64,000 bases of DNA, from contig JARKIF010000002.1 in assembly GCA_029378245.1 (NCBI GenBank), forward strand, positions 620,001-684,000, read 5' to 3'. The translations under genes and the position numbers were made by a program. The notes below the pieces were generated by a model. The model was not told the origin of the DNA, ran no database searches, and was given only the letters and a program-made list of their open reading frames with translations. This document shows, in pieces, positions 43,337 through 54,700 of this stretch (position 1 is the first letter of the stretch; each line of letters opens with the position of its first letter). The DNA is from Roridomyces roridus (Eukaryota; Basidiomycota; Agaricomycetes; Agaricales; Mycenaceae).

Positions 43337-45880
43337 ATGTCGACAGAAACACTCGAGGAGATCCTATCCCTCTTTTCGCACGGGCTATGTGGTCAGTTCG
43401 TGGGTAAATTGACACGGCAAGCAGTGTCTGACCGGTTCACAGATCAGATGACTTCCCAGACATCCACGTTTCTGTACACCTCACAAAGCTGTAAAGATTT
43501 TGCTGCGATCTTGGAGAGTAGTCGAGGTGGGAGCAAATCACTCTTCCTTGGTGCAAAACCGGTAACAAGGATCGAAGCAACATCCCAGGAAGACGGCAGC
43601 TCTGTGCTCGAGACTTGGATCAAGAGAGCTCTTAAAATTGACCGCATATGCAAGCATATCCCCAGCAGTGCCTCCGAGGCTCAAACAGGCGGGGCGGATA
43701 CTGGCCAGGCCTCAAAGACGGATAAATATGATAGAGGTGGGCAGTCTATGCTATATTTTTGTTGTCTTGAATATTTTCCCTAGATGCCACCATCCACGAG
43801 CTTGTGAGACAGCTGAATAAGCTCTTTCACGATAAAGCACGGTACACAAAGTTTCTGGAGAGTAGGGATGCCTCCGTCCAGTGGCTGCTGGATTTCCTAC
43901 AATATGTGGGTCACCGCCAGAATCATGACTCACTTTGCTAATCAAACATGTAGTTGCTCGATCACGACGCAGACATTCCCCCGGAGGACCGTTGTAGAAT
44001 CGTCAAAGCCCTCATCCGGCTCTCCAATGATTCGAAGCTTTACCCCAAATGCTTCTTGCTCACAGACCTAGAACGAGAAAGGCTTGTGGACGGCGGATCC
44101 TTCAGCGACGTGTATCAAGCCTACCTCCGTGGCCAATGCGTCGCAGTGAAGATGATGAGGGTGTTCGATCAGTCGGATATTGACACCGCAGTCAAGGTTC
44201 GGGGCTCTTGCCTCTCACTTCGGCTGTTTATCTCACCAGTCGACTAGCGCTTTGGTCGAGAAGCGATCATATGGCGGCAGCTGTCGCATCCCAATCTGCT
44301 CCCGTTTTACGGGCTTTACAAGCTCCGCCAGCGCATTTGCCTGGTATCACCATGGATGGAAAACGGACATATCCACGGGTTTCTCAAGAAGCACCCGTGC
44401 AATCGCGACCGTCTCCTCTCTCTGGTGAGTCCGTGGGCACTCACCCTCGACTACTGGCTCAGTCAATGCGTTTCAGATCCTCGACGTGGCTCGTGGCCTC
44501 GAGCATCTCCACGCCATGGGCATCGTTCATGGGGACTTGAAAGGCGTGAGTCGTCCACTACTGATGCCCCTCAGAGCTCACTTTTAGGTAGGATAACATA
44601 TTTGTGACTCCTTCGCTGACGGCATGTATCGCGGATTTTGGTCTTTCGTCCATCACGACCTCCTTCCGGTTTACCCCTTCGTCTCAAGGGAGGGGTGGCA
44701 CAGTACGCTATCAAGCACCGGAGCTGCATCGCGGAGGGCATAATGACCTTCATTCGGATATCTACAGCTTTGCATGCGTTGTCTACCAGGTACATCCTCC
44801 CCAGTGCTGTGACCTTCTTGCTGATACCAGCCGACAGCTCCTGACGGGGAAAGCTCCGTTTCCAGATATATCATTTGATGGCGCAGTCATCATTGCAGTC
44901 CTCGAAGGCTGCCGACCGTCGCGCCCTCCTTCCTGTTCTTCGGAATCGGATGGTCTCTGGGCCTTGCTTCAGGATTGCTGGCAAGGGACGCCTGCGCAGC
45001 GCCCAACGGCCGCTCAGATCGTCCAAAGGCTTCTGGGTGATGAGATTGGGGCCGCCGACGCACAAATCAGGCAAAATTGGGACGATTTGTTTACATCTAA
45101 ATTCCGTCCCCGGCTTCTGGAGCAGCCCTTCCCTTCTGTCGTAGACTTTGAGAGGATGGTGTTTGGTACCGGTTTGTTCATTTCACCGACCCGTTCTCCC
45201 GCAAATGACGGGCCAAGCAGAGGCTCAACTAGCTCCCGTTGCGGAAAGTCTCGACGCGCCGGAGACTCGCCTTGACACAGACCCCACCTTCATCTGCGAG
45301 ATGCCTAGGCTACAAGGTGTGCTGGTTTCGCATTAGTTTACACCCATGTTACCTTTGATTAGGTGGTATTCCCGAAGCCCACATCACCGCGTTTGCCCAG
45401 GGAATTCACCACTTCCTCGCTGCTGGGCGTTCCGAATCCAAGACACCCCTGCATGTGTTGAAGTCTATGGCAGCCATCGTCGACGCCATGTCCTCCATCT
45501 TGGAGGACATGCGGGCCTTTGCGGCGCGTCCACTACATGAGCGTTTCGGCGACGTGATACTAGCGCTACGCCAGTGTGCCGAGAGGCACCTTGGTGAACT
45601 CGCCGTCGCAAGCACGATAGCTGTGACCAATACGGCCATACCGTCTGTCAGGTCGCTCGAAGCATTAGCTGGCCAACTCACTGCAACAGTTATGGAGATT
45701 GGTCAGATCGTGGGTGTCTATACTCCTGGGGGCGAGTCTGACTACGATTGGGTGGGATTCAAGGTATGCTTCCGTTTCGTGAGCCGAACCGGGCTGAAGA
45801 ACGATTGATATCAGGAACGAGCTTTGACCCCGCCCCCAATGTTTCCGGTGCATTCCGCAGCTCGTGGTGTAAACTTTTAG
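43337..45880 (+). CDS. TKL-type protein kinase with N- and C-terminal helical extensions
   Basis: Ten or so exons. The N-terminal region (MSTETLEEILSLF onward) has no domain I know; LNKLFHDKARYTKFLES and RIVKALIRLSNDSK look helical. Kinase domain: GGSFSDVYQA loop, CVAVKMMRVF lysine, REAIIWRQLSHPNLLPFYG, HGDLKG split by an intron from DNIFV, DFGLSS, YQAPEL, DIYSFACVVY and WQGTPAQRPT. The catalytic set is complete. After an intron at about 45168-45220 a helical C-terminal domain follows (LKSMAAIVDAMSSILEDM, LRQCAERHLGEL). A final intron joins VGFK to ERALTPPPMF, ending at 45880. No SH3 domain is present, unlike its relatives at both ends of the window. Confidence 0.85.
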
Positions 45881-46307
45881 GTTTCCCGCGCGTATTTTAT
45901 CCACTGTATTTACAATTCAATGTAGCTTAAGCCGTTGGCACCCTGCTGTTCCAGTGTGGGACGGAGCAGGGTAAGCCTTCTTTCTTTCCAGGAGCTTGTC
46001 GGATTATAGCACAAGATGCACATCTTCCTCTTCTCTGAATCTTTCTCACTTCACGATTCTCCGGTTAACTTACGCTACACCAAAGGTCTCTAGACTCTAC
46101 CGAGCGATGAGAGAGGGCGAAAGGGAGGAGAATGAAGAACGTACCGGGATGAAGTACGCCACGAGTGAAAGATGAGCTTCAAAGCCACTTTAAGCCAGAA
46201 ACCTGGCGGGCAGCTGCGGCAAGCATCACCACGAAGACTGGCAGTATCAGACGAGAGTAGAGTAACACCCGAGCCAGATAGTATATTAAATAAAATTCTA
46301 TTCTAGG
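45881..46307. other. Convergent spacer
   Basis: Between the stops of the kinase (+) and the carrier (-). No gene seen. The polyadenylation signals of both genes should lie here. Confidence 0.35.
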
Positions 46308-47532
46308 TCACCACGAGTTCAGAACCCTGCTCGCCATCTCAAAACCAAGGAAAGTAGCCCCGTTGGCAAGCGGTGACCTATCGCGAAATGAGGTTCGGAG
46401 AAACAGGCAAGAAAAGAGCACCAACCTAATCAAAGTGGGCGTGAGGCCACGCGTAAAAGCCGCAATGCCTTCTGTCCGCCAGACGGTACGCACGCAATCA
46501 ATGGCGGACTTGTATTTCTGCCCTGTGGCAGGGGTGAAGCCATCCGTCTGCATCCTCGACTTGATCATGTCTATCGGATAAATAACGGCCCAAAGCGGGA
46601 AGGAATTCCATGAATGACGATAAAACCGCAGGCGTAAAGCACTTACAACGTAGCCAGCAGCCGCGCCGTACAGCACGGCGTTCACAGGGTTGAGCTCGTC
46701 GCGTCTAATGCCCTTGAGAGCCATCTCCCGCTGTACAAGTTTCTCATACGCAAGGAAATAAACGCCTGAAGGCATAGTTAGCTACACAGGTTGTGGAATA
46801 GATCAGGACTTGCCGTAGCCTGTGGCCTCGCGGAGGAGCGTGACAGCCTGGCCCTTGAATACACCAGGGATACCATGCGCGGAATATATCTTCTTAATCG
46901 CGTCGAGTGGACCCTTGTAGTCGGGTTTGGTCGATGACTGGGTCTGCAGACCTACGGCTATCGTCAGAGAAACAACGCGTCGGGGGTAGACGCCAACGCA
47001 CGGATACGGATGTGCTCTACCGGTCCAGAGACAAAGCCATTGGCAACGCCAGCCACGACACCCGTTGTGAATAGCTGACCCCCAGTCAGCGTCGCGCCAT
47101 TCTCCCCTCCAATGGCTTTTGCACGATTTTGAGCAGCAAAGTAACGCTTGACGTTTTCGAGGGCGCCGAATTGGATGGATACGCACACGCCGATGCCCAG
47201 AAGAGGTGTAAGGGTGCCCTGTAGAGTGCTTAAACTGCGAGTCTGCAAGCACACACCTTGTAAAAAGCCAGCGGTCCCTCCTTTTTAAAGATACCAGTCG
47301 CACACCAGAATACGTCCCTTGTGGCGCCGTTTGCATACGCTTTGATAGTGTTCATCGCGCGCAAGCCCTCGAGAGGAAAGAGTACCCACAACTTTGTGGC
47401 AATGTGGAACGGTTGGCCGACTCGGACCAGCACCTGCAGAGCGTCCCATTCAGCAAGCTTGCCAGAGGAAAGGCATACCTGGGCGATACCGCCTGCCGTC
47501 CCAGCGGTGAGGTCCTTGACCGTCTTGGACAT
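46308..47532 (-). CDS. Mitochondrial carrier family protein (YMC/SLC25-like)
   Basis: Inner-membrane solute carrier with three repeats. It starts MSKTVKDLTAGTAGGIAQ. Repeat 2 carries GPVEHIRIRLQTQ after an intron. Repeat 3 has YPIDMIKSRMQTDG, and the end reads GFEMASRVLNSW. Other typical blocks: GPLAFYKGTLTPLLGIG and SIQFGALENVKRYF. The resemblance is to YMC1/carnitine-type carriers, but the substrate is not certain. Repeat 1 is odd. The expected P-x-D/E-x-x-K/R motif reads PFHIAT, the region that should encode the usual RMQTAP block is in a different frame from its downstream half, and a few bases seem lost near 47295. Either repeat 1 is divergent or the copy is damaged. Confidence 0.82.
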
Positions 47533-47572
47533 GGGAGTCCAATGGGAGTCCGTAGTCGATTGGTAGGACTCC

Positions 47573-48813
47573 GGTGACCGCACGCAGGCCAGCAAGCTCG
47601 ACATTTGAGGCGAGACCCGGTATATCACTGTCAATCCAGCTCTCCACGTCCCAGAAGGCGGTGGGTGTGGGCGGCGGGTCTTGGGCGCCTTGACGATTGT
47701 CTTCGAGAGGGTCGGGGATGGAGGGCCTAGGATGGGGTGCGGGCGGTGGGGGGTTGGGTTTATCTGCGGGCGGGTGGTGCTGGACACCGTCGTCGGGTGG
47801 GTCCGCAATGGGATTTACAGCAGGGTCGGCGGGCGGCGTCGGGTCAGGTTCATGTTCTATAGGATCCGGTACCTGGACATGGGCCTCGAGGACCAGAGGA
47901 AGTTGAGGCTTGTTAAACGCGGCCGAGGCGTTGACAACAAAGTCGATGATACGTTGCTTGTGTACTGCCGCGACGTCGACGACTCCAATATGAATGCGAG
48001 CGAGAAACGCGTGGACATGTATGTTGATGGACGGGATGGTGGATATGGCGTTCTCGTAGCCTTGGTGGACGCGGAGACGGACAATGGTGATGATCTTCAA
48101 AATGGTAATCGATATGCGACGCCAGCCGGCGTCGACGCTGAACCCAACGACGTTCAGGATGTTCACGAGTCTGCTGCGTGCCTTGCAGGTGCCAAGACGG
48201 ACGGTGCGCCAAACGAAGGCTTGACAAATGACGAGAACGTCGGCAACGAGCAGGACGGGTATGATGACGATGGACAAGAGAACGACCAGGGTGGCCCGCA
48301 GATATTTCCTGACGCTGCCGAGGGCTCCAAGTCGATGGATGACTGAGAATACGGCGAGGCGGCCTGCCAGACCCATGAAACCCACGACCAGCCAAAGCGC
48401 CAACGGCAAGTCGTGGTCGCATCCGGCACTGGGAATTGTCGGAGTACCGGGTATGTCCCATGGTATGGTACGGGTAGGCGGAGGAGGAGGAGGAGGAGGA
48501 GCGGGCTGTTGCTGGACGACGACGACAATTGAGCCTTCGGGGGTGCTCTTGACTGCTCCGTGGAGGACAACAGCGAGGGCCTGTTGGATGCCTGCGAGGA
48601 GGGAGCGGCGTTGGTCGTGCCAGCGAATGACGAGGGTGTTGAGCAGGTAAAGAAGCTGGGGGTTCTACATCGTTGTAGGAAGTCAAGATGAAATGAGGGT
48701 GGCTGACCGTGACCAAACTTTCATGAGACAGACCAAACAAACGATCGGAGAATGGAGACGCGTTTGGCGGCCTTGGGCACGTGCAGAGAACGGAGGGCGC
48801 GTAGAGAGTGCAT
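47573..48813 (-). pseudogene. Truncated membrane-anchored kinase, copy 2 (kinase domain lost)
   Basis: It has the same first exon as copy 1 (ATG at 48813, [11 protein letters not shown]), the same polyproline run, both membrane segments and the following 200 residues, in an open frame. Homology to copy 1 stops abruptly near 47573, right after LAGLRAVT and before the glycine loop, and the carrier gene begins 41 bases further on. At the internal ATG used as alternative start in copy 1 the second codon here is TAG, but the proposed intron would remove it. The product, if made, would be a membrane protein without kinase activity. Confidence 0.8.
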
Positions 48814-49799
48814 GGTGGTTGAGAAGAAGAAGGAGGGCGTGTCAAAAGTTTCCCTTTTGGGAAGAGCTCCGAGCCCGTCTCGCTATTTCTCAGGCTCACG
48901 CATCGTACAGTAATATGCTACTACGTAGTTCCAAGTTCACCGTAGATCAGTGTCCCTAGCCCCAGATGCCCATGGGCCTGCACCCGAGTTAAATCAAGTG
49001 CAGCCAACGGAAGGAGGACCAACGCACACGACCGGAATGTTGGCATCTGCCAAAATCCAGACGAGGTTCCTGCGACGTGACCGCGTCGTTGCACGTTCGA
49101 ACAACTCGACAGAAAGCTGCAAATCGAGTGAAGCTCCAGCTGCTATGCTCCTCTTGGGCCATACGAATGGGCAGTAGCGTCAAGCCTCATAAGTCTGGAC
49201 CGACGACTACGCATCGTCGCCCGAAGCAGCATGGAGTCCCTGCAGGACGAGGACGCCAACGATAGCTGGACTAGTCCACCAAACAGTCGCTCTGGGTGCC
49301 CGTGGCATTTCAACAGCGCCCCCCGGAAGACCCGCCAACGCGGCGCGAGCAAACACGACACCCGCGGCGAGGAGATAGCGCCAGGATGGCGGCACGCCAT
49401 CATGTTACTGAAAAATCACAAAGCACCATGGAAAAGGCAAACGCGGACGCGCGTTGGGTAAACAAGGCCATCGAGGAACTCGTCAAGTATCCGGATTATC
49501 CCTTGAGAAGAGATATATGTGGATGTAGATGGGAACCCGGCGAATGACAGGTGAGTGCAGATCATCCAAAATGGAAGGTAATAGAAGAAGAGAAGGGCTT
49601 GGGGCTGGGAAACGGCCCCGCCAAGGCGACGGTGGCGTAAAGTTGGATGAGCGCCCAGCTCATGAGAGATGATACGCAGATCGTCGAGAATGGAAGGTAG
49701 AAGGAGATAGGATTTCGGTGGAGTGGGACCAGAACAGATTCACGCTTGAAGATGAGACAGATTTCTTCTGCGTCGAATTCAAGTCTATGGTACGATGTA
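48814..49799. repeat. Inverted copy of the fRMsr-to-membrane-kinase spacer
   Basis: Inverted counterpart of 7.31-8.28 kb, with small indels. Plus-strand frames beginning QDEDANDSWTSPPN also occur here, but they shift against the other copy, so I do not call a gene. Confidence 0.6.
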
Positions 49800-50518
49800 T
49801 CACCAATCGCACGCATTGACCAGGAGCTGTGCGATTTTCTCCAGACCAGCCTGGAGAAGCGTGAGATACAGGAAGGAAGGAAGGATCGACTGACACACCT
49901 TGTCGTCCTCGTCAAAACCTTGTTCTGCCAGACAATCCAAATCCAGAACACCAAGCACGCGAGATTGGGCGATGAGCGGGCACACAATCTCGCTCTTGGT
50001 GTCACCATCGCACGCAATGTGCCCCGGGTACGCCTCAACGTCGGGCACCAGAACCGTGCGGCCTTGTATAAACGCGTCTGCACAGACCCCACGAGCTTTC
50101 CCCGGTGTAGTGTTGATGTACTGGCATGCTGGTCGACCGTTAAACGGCCCGAGCAAGAGACGTTGCTCGACTCCAGAGATTGGGAAGAGTTGCGCGTCGA
50201 GGTAGAAGCCTGCTAGCAGATTTGGAACGCATCCTGATACATTTTTCGCCACTGCGCACCACACCAGTTTACCGCGCGTGTGTCCGCGCCAAAGTGAGGG
50301 TGGAACGCAAGGAGCGAGTTGTAGATGAGGGAGGCGGCATTGGAGAGGTTCGGCACCCAGTTTCGTTGCTTCGCGTCGAGGAGGAGGTCGAGCTGGGTGT
50401 AAACGTGAGCCCAGAACTCGGGTTTTGTGGTGATGCTGTTCTAGACATGAATGAAGTTGCTGAGCGTCTGCTGGACGACCTACGAGTCCGGGACGAGGGC
50501 AGAGTCTGCGTGCGGCAT
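49800..50518 (-). CDS. Free methionine-R-sulfoxide reductase (GAF-type fRMsr), intact
   Basis: Reduces free methionine-R-sulfoxide; cytosolic by family. Start MPHADSAL (50518), then a roughly 54-base intron that removes two in-frame stops, then FWAHVYTQLDLLLDAK, NLSNAASLIYNSL and VNWC joined to GFYLDAQLF. The GAF core has GRPACQYI, GKARGVCADAF and YPGHIACDGDTKSEIVCPL, so the three family cysteines are present. The end reads LEKIAQLLVNACDW with stop at 49800-49802. Two decayed relatives lie at 4.2 and 7.0 kb, making this the only functional copy in the window. It is divergent with the GLTP gene, with about 100 bases between the starts. Confidence 0.88.
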
Positions 50519-50621
50519 CGTAGTCAGAGTCAAAATTATCTTAGCCGCGTTTGGGCTATGTCCGAGCCAGCAAGCACATCGCGACCGTGTCTGTCATACC
50601 CCTCTTCTTCTTACCACAACC
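50519..50621. promoter_or_regulatory. Bidirectional promoter between fRMsr and GLTP genes
   Basis: Only 103 bases separate the two divergent ATGs, so both promoters must share this space. No clear TATA box. A pyrimidine-rich tract (CCCCTCTTCTTC) lies just before the GLTP start. Confidence 0.5.
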
Positions 50622-51475
50622 ATGCCCTTCCTCGACCACGTCAAGGCGAGTCTCCCATCCATTACTTGTATTCTCTTTACCAATCCAAACCATCCAGCCG
50701 TTCCCTGAAGTCACCGAGTCTGGCATCGACACCCTCCAATTCCTCGAAGCAGCCACCAACTTTGTTGGCCGCGATGCTACCGCGACTAGCCCACAGGTCA
50801 TCGGTATCTTCGACGTCCTAGGTGGCTTTGGCATGGTCAAGAGCGACATGGGCGGCAACATCGAGGTCCATCTGCCCTCGCCCCTAGCCATAACTTTTCC
50901 TGACGCACACACAGAAAGTCCGCGTACGGTACGAAGCGAACAAAGCCACCTCTGTAACGCTCGAAGAGCTCGTCAAGAACGAGGGGAGCACCAAGGCAGG
51001 GAGCGCTACCGATGCTCTGATGTGGCTCCTCCGCGCACTGTCCTTCACTGGTACAGGGCTGCAGCTCACCCTCGAGGACAAATCCCAAGAGGAGCTTTCG
51101 GTTCCATTCACCACCGCATACGGCGGAACGCTCAAGAAGTTCCACACCGGCGTGCTCGGATTTGGAATCTCCAAAGTCTTCGGCGTGCGTTGTACTACCT
51201 TGCGTCCTTTCCATACACGTTTCTGACACTGAAACCAGGTCGCGATGAAAGCCTGCCCCTACCGCTCCAACTTCTACAACAAACTCGCCGCCGAGGACCC
51301 CGCTCACCTGCCAGCGGACCTCAAGACCCAGGACGAGCGCACCAAAGTGCTCGGCGACGTCGCACCCAAGGTCGAGCCCCTCCTCCAGCAGTGGCTCGCT
51401 CCCCTCCCCAAGATCGTCCAGCACATGGATGCCTTCTACAAGAAGGGCAAGTACGGGGAGATCATCAAGAACTGA
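50622..51475 (+). CDS. Glycolipid transfer protein (GLTP) domain protein
   Basis: Small cytosolic protein that carries sphingolipid-type glycolipids between membranes. Motifs of the fold: GIDTLQFLEAA, IFDVLGGFGMVKSDMGGNIE (headgroup Asp and Asn), TDALMWLLRALSFT (stacking Trp) and LKKFHTGVLGFGISKVFG (His). The end reads PLLQQWLAPLPKIVQHM and KYGEIIKN. The first intron appears to use a GC donor after MPFLDHVK (AAG/GCGAGT). The second (TTTGTTGGCC to CACAG) is short but restores the family sequence NFVIGIFDVLGG. A third sits after GGNIE and a fourth after SKVFG. The start is the only ATG that gives the standard N-terminus. Confidence 0.9.
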
Positions 51476-51701
51476 CGACGTGTAAAAACTCATAGGATGT
51501 GTATTTATGACACGCATTGGATGGATTAATGTAAAAACATGGTTTTTTGGTTACATTCCCGTGTGTGTCTGGTCTGTCAAGCTGCTTTGTGCATTGGCTT
51601 TTCTTCCCCAGAGCGCGGCCTGGGACCCTGCCACTGCGGCTTGCCATCTTCATTGCCCGACAACTCTCAGGAAGGGGAGCAGGCACGCCCGACTAGACGA
51701 T

Positions 51702-54700
51702 TCAACCAAGGCATATACACCCTCTACATCTCGCTCCTAACAAAGGCAAATATACACCATCTACATTCGCTCCCGCCGGACTGCTGTCAACTACACATTT
51801 AGAGGGAACAACTGTAGGGATCAGTCACATAAACCCGCCGTTACGATGCGAGAGAGGGACACACCATTACATGACTCTCCAGTCTCTTTGACAGCCACAG
51901 ACAAGTTACCGAACCGACGAGAGCGAACATGCAGAAGCTCGCCTTCCTCGAACGAAAACCCGTCTGCTGATTCTTAACCAATGCTCCTGACACGGTGAGA
52001 CTCATACCTCCACGCCACCCAGAGAGCGCCGTAAGAGGCTGCAATCTGATAAAGTTATTGGACGGTACCTCTTTGCAAAGGATCAAGTCTATGCATTGAC
52101 AGAAGGGAAAGGACGCACTGCCCACCGACCCACTTGTTTTCCGAGCACACCACCAGTCCCCGCTATCATCAAGGATGTCCAGGATTTCACCAACTTCAAA
52201 GGACAGATGATCCTCGGACTCGTCAGCTGCGTCCACTGCTCCGAGAGAATTGAGCTCAGTCACTCAGAATCTGGGGCAATACACACGACTATTGAGAGCT
52301 TCAGCTTTGAATCTGCATTGGCGCCCAGCTTTGAATCTGCACTTGCGCCCAGCTCTGAATCTGCATTTGCGCCCGAGTGCTGACTGTGACTTGGTGGAAA
52401 CAACTGGCGAAAATCGTCAGACATCTTCCAGCGAAGAGATAAACGAAACGCACTGCCACTCCTTCCGTCCCCAGTCTGGACAGACCACCACTTGCCGACT
52501 CGGTCAAGGACTTGCACAATTTTGTCTCGCTTGATCGATAACCACTTGCCGACTCGGTCAAGGATTTGCACAGTTTCGTCTCGCGTGATCGATATATCGT
52601 CAGGATCATCGGGGTCAGCCTCGTCTAGAGGCATGTCTTTGGCACATGAGCAAACCAACGACCAGAAGGGCACATACGTGAAGATACCGCCACGGCCGTG
52701 AAAGTAGCACCTTCTAGAGGTAAAGGGGGCTCTTCCACGCGGTCCACACTTGGTTCCGCCTCACTGTCGACCGTCTTCTCCGTCTCCTGCTCGAGTAAAG
52801 GGGGCTGTGGTGGCTCGGTTGCTTCGAAGGGAACTGAGTGTGACTCGACGATGGTGAAATGGCTGGAGGGAACAACTAGCGAAGCGTCAGACATATTCCA
52901 GCGAAGAGATAAACGAAACGCACTGCCACTCCTTCCGTCGCCAGTCTGGACAAACCACCATTTGCCGACTCGATCAAGGACTTGCACAATTTCGTCTCGC
53001 TTGACCGATATATCATCAGGGTCATCGGGGTCAGCGATGTCTGAAGGCATGTCTTAGGCACACATGCAAACCAACGAGCAAACGCATACGTACGAGACGA
53101 TACCGCCACTGCCGTGAAAGTAACACCTTCTGGAGGTAAAGAGGGTTCTTCCACGCGGTCCACGCTTGGTTCCGCCACACTTCTTGCGACCGTCTTCTCC
53201 GTCTCCTGCTCGAGTAAAGGGGGCTGCGGTGGCTCGGTTGCTTCGAAGGGAACTGCTGACACATCAAGCTCTGCCTTCTTCGTGTCCACAAGCTCTCGCC
53301 GACGTTTGGGCTCGAAGTCGTCATACAAGGTCGAGGCCTCGATAATCCGCTCATTGGCGTCCAGCAGATCCGCCAATAGCTTTTCTTCAAGGGTTGCTGT
53401 GACATCAGCAGCGCTAGCAGCGCTGTCCCGCCCCACACGGCTCCGCTCCGCTCCCTCGGTCGCCCATGGAATTTGGGACACGAGGAACTTTTGCGAACTC
53501 GTGCATTTTTCTTGGAGGAGCTGATACTTGCTCAGTAAATGACTCCTCTTCGTAGAGAGAGGACCGACCGCTACAATGTCTGCCTGCTCATCCGAGACAG
53601 GTTCTCGTACCGCATCTAAGAGTAACTGGGCATATTCCCTGGCGTCATTGCACTGTCGGAACAACCGATGGTCTTCCTTCGGGAAAACGACCCTCTGAGC
53701 CTCCGAACGAGCTTCAGAAACAACCGCATCGGTGTCAGAGACAACCTGATCGGCTCTCGGCGGTGATTCCATTCGATTTCTTTTCGGTGTGAGTTTCTCC
53801 TCGATCCCCGGGCGTTGTTGCTGCTGCAGCTGAATCTCTTTTCGAGAGTCTTCCGGCGATCTTGCAGCCACAAGTTTGGGCGCATCGATGTGCAGGTGGT
53901 CGTGTGAGTCCGCAGATGAGACAGAAGATGCTGATGAACCCGACGGTGGCGTTTTTGGTTGCCCAGAGATCGGGAAGGTCGTAGTTTGTGCAACGACTGT
54001 GGAGCTGGGCCTTGTCCTGGGATTTTCTGACCAACACTCGGAAACTAGCCTCCAAAGCGTATCAGGCATCCCGGAAGGCCTCGCTGGTCGTTCGCCGTTA
54101 ACCACGGCAAACAATGCGGAAGCCTCGGCTGCATCTGAGAATGGAGGGCGGCCGGTGTATAACTGCAGTGGTATCAGAACGAGCTGTGATTGAAATATCA
54201 CGACGCTGGTACCTCTACGCAGACGCATGCAAACGCATACACATCGCTGGCCTGCGTGCGCGAAAACTTGCACCCAAATCGCGCAGGAGCTATCAACTCC
54301 GGAGCCATCCAGTATATACTTCCCGCTCGCGTCGAAGTGTGCATTGAAGTGGTCGCATCGCTGAAAGAGCTGAGGCCGAAATCACTGAGACAGGCACTCC
54401 AATCTTCGCTGACAAGAATGTTTGCCTGCGGCGGACGTGAGGTTACTCAAACGAGATAAGTGGGATGACAATACGAACCCCTCGCAAGTCTCCGTGGACA
54501 ATGGCATGTGAATGAAGGTACTGAAGACCTTGAGCGATTTCAAACAGCTACGGGATGAGTCGTGGCCCGCGCAGACAGATGAAATGTCTCACCAATTTGT
54601 CGACCTTGGAAGGGCCATTCTCCTTGATGTAGCTCAACACAGTGCCATGCTCCATCCAAGGAGAGACCATGCACAGAGATGAAGGGAAGCTGTCCCGGTC

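Noticed and set aside
49231..49547. Frames beginning QDEDANDSWTSPPN in the fRMsr-to-kinase spacer, present in two or three copies
   Set aside because: The copies shift frame relative to each other by small indels and no splice model reconciles them; they look like conserved-by-descent spacer, not a gene.
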